From positions 124,001 through 188,000 of the forward strand of contig RDOB01000003.1 of NCBI GenBank assembly GCA_011364965.1: 64,000 bases of DNA, read 5' to 3'. This DNA comes from Candidatus Heimdallarchaeota archaeon (GTDB lineage Archaea > Asgardarchaeota > Heimdallarchaeia > Hodarchaeales > Hodarchaeaceae). Below the pieces are notes generated by a model. That model was given only the letters and a program-made list of their open reading frames with translations. It made no database searches and had not been told where the DNA came from. Positions 62,841-64,000 of this stretch are shown one piece after another; the stretch's first letter is position 1; every line of letters begins with the position of its first letter. Position numbers and translations under genes: made by a program.

Positions 62841-64000
62841 TTAGATTTTTCCTTCTTTTACATCCTGAAGGAACTTTCTAGCAGAATAAATTTCATCCTT
62901 AGTCTTTGAAATTTGCTCTTTAATCTCGGGAAGGACGCTTTTCTCTCCAATCATACCTGAGACAGTACTATATAAATCATCAATTATAATACTATTTGCT
63001 ACAATTACTTTACTAAGCTCATCAACCTGAATACGTTTTTCTCGATCTCTCAAGATACTTCCCAGTTCCTCTAAAAACGCAGTTTGGACACCAATCAGCC
63101 CGAGCTGTATGCTCTCCTCGACTCTTCTGGGAAGATCCACCTTTACTTTTTCTTGTTTATGCTGACGTATTTTATTTTCTAACCACGATTTTATCATTAC
63201 GATCTCAGGGATACCTGAAAGATCTGGTAATTGTCTATCCTTAGGAAAACGCCATTCATGTTGAAGCTGACTAATTAAATCTGATGTTTTAGCTTTTATC
63301 ATTCGCGATAGAGAGTATTCAACAGAGCTTATTATCAACCGATCCATGTTTAACACCAGTGCACGAAAAATGTCATTCAACTGGCCCCATTTGTTTTTGT
63401 TTTCAGGAAGAGTCAGCTCAAGTATACGAGTGGGAAAATACTCGATAATCTTGGAAATCAACCGAAATTCATCATCAATTTTAGATAATCGGCCCGAAGA
63501 TGACACCTCGATTTGTTTCCAATATGGAGGATTAATTTTTATATCACGAATGAGGGTGAACAGATACCTTTGAGGATCATTAATTCTAGAAAGAGAAATT
63601 TGAGATTTAAAATTGATCTTATGTCCTCGGTTATGGATAATTTCTCTATATTCTTGGCGAGCTCGTTTCTCGATTCCCAAGGCGCCAACTAAGAGAATTC
63701 CATATTTCATATCATTAATATTAATTCGAAATTCTTTATCGAACTTTATATCAACAGGTAGCTTTCTATCCCAATCTAAACCGTCTTTACCACGGATAGA
63801 GATATCTTTGCCTTTGGAGTAAAATATAAGTTCATGGTTTCCAATTTGCTGGAACGTAATACCGTCAGAGGCCACAGGAGTAAATTTCACATAGTCATCG
63901 TTGAATTGCTGATATAATAAATGGAAAAGCTCACTCTTACCGAATCCTCGTGGCCCCAGAATCATTAATGGAAGTTTTATTTTACCCTGAAAGAGCTCAA
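62841..64000 (-). CDS. P-loop ATPase, N-terminus beyond the window
   Basis: The frame is still open at the window edge (ELFQGKIKLPLMILGPRGFGKSE), so the start lies outside. LGPRGFGKSELFHLL is a Walker A motif of AAA/STAND-like ATPases. A conventional Walker B is not obvious, and the last 200 residues are mostly long helices, ending in a coiled-coil-like segment. The helical tail suggests a scaffold or DNA-associated ATPase. The family is not recognised. Confidence 0.6.
   Translation of the reverse strand, partial: ELFQGKIKLPLMILGPRGFGKSELFHLLYQQFNDDYVKFTPVASDGITFQQIGNHELIFYSKGKDISIRGKDGLDWDRKLPVDIKFDKEFRININDMKYGILLVGALGIEKRARQEYREIIHNRGHKINFKSQISLSRINDPQRYLFTLIRDIKINPPYWKQIEVSSSGRLSKIDDEFRLISKIIEYFPTRILELTLPENKNKWGQLNDIFRALVLNMDRLIISSVEYSLSRMIKAKTSDLISQLQHEWRFPKDRQLPDLSGIPEIVMIKSWLENKIRQHKQEKVKVDLPRRVEESIQLGLIGVQTAFLEELGSILRDREKRIQVDELSKVIVANSIIIDDLYSTVSGMIGEKSVLPEIKEQISKTKDEIYSARKFLQDVKEGKI

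Noticed and set aside
1..64000. CRISPR array or transposon with terminal repeats
   Set aside because: No regularly spaced direct repeats, transposase motifs or target-site duplications were recognised by eye. A systematic repeat search was not possible.

Overview
The window looks like a chromosomal segment of an Asgard archaeon. It is AT-rich. It carries a Rab/Ras-like small GTPase next to a two-domain longin-roadblock protein, an archaeal histone, the archaeal route to coenzyme A (pantoate kinase and phosphopantothenate synthetase), an isopentenyl phosphate kinase, an ERCC4-family nuclease, two M42 aminopeptidases, a BtpA-family protein and a CTU1/TtuA-type tRNA thiolase. That mix fits Asgard lineages better than Euryarchaeota or Crenarchaeota. 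The exact class cannot be settled from this stretch. No rRNA, tRNA or CRISPR array was seen. Gene starts are often TTG or GTG with GAGG-type Shine-Dalgarno sequences, and two genes appear to start at ATT and ATA.

Layout. 1-8.9 kb: a partial MBL hydrolase, a nucleotidyltransferase, an alpha/beta hydrolase, a PadR-controlled operon (PadR, BtrH-like protein, GyrI-like protein) behind a palindromic operator, an HTH-10 regulator and two EamA exporters. 9-16.5 kb: GNAT plus BtpA-family genes, a MoaD/ThiS-like sulfur carrier beside a TtuA-type tRNA 2-thiolation enzyme, a TPR protein, an aldo/keto reductase and a class V aminotransferase. 16.4-21.8 kb: a gene-decay zone with an FtsX permease remnant, an alpha-glucan phosphorylase pseudogene with several in-frame stops, the tail of an Ig-repeat surface protein and a membrane protein split by TAA. 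These surround one intact membrane protein that has an internal duplication.

21.7-36.4 kb: an acyltransferase, two tandem MFS transporters that each end in a longin-like domain, an M42 peptidase, a fusion of isopentenyl phosphate kinase to a metallo-beta-lactamase domain, the GTPase and longin-roadblock pair, a second M42 peptidase, a large HEAT plus winged-helix protein and an ERCC4 nuclease. 36.5-41.1 kb (minus strand): a tight CoA operon in the order coaBC-panE-PoK-PPS-panB, covering ketopantoate to phosphopantetheine. 41.4-52.3 kb: a TauE-type exporter, a response regulator, an FAH-family enzyme, a sugar-nucleotide epimerase, a secreted M6-type protease, an EamA exporter, endonuclease IV, a flavin reductase-like protein and an orphan DNA methyltransferase. 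52.6-64 kb: a histone with a 5' UTR hairpin, a response regulator, two paralogous double-HTH regulators, a TPR protein, SfsA, DNA polymerase IV, membrane and metalloprotein genes, an M20 amidohydrolase and a P-loop ATPase running off the end.

The most interesting candidates are the paired MFS-longin fusions, which may tie transport to small-GTPase-type regulation, the kinase-MBL fusion, and the non-canonical start codons. All functional statements rest on motif reading by eye. No database search was run.
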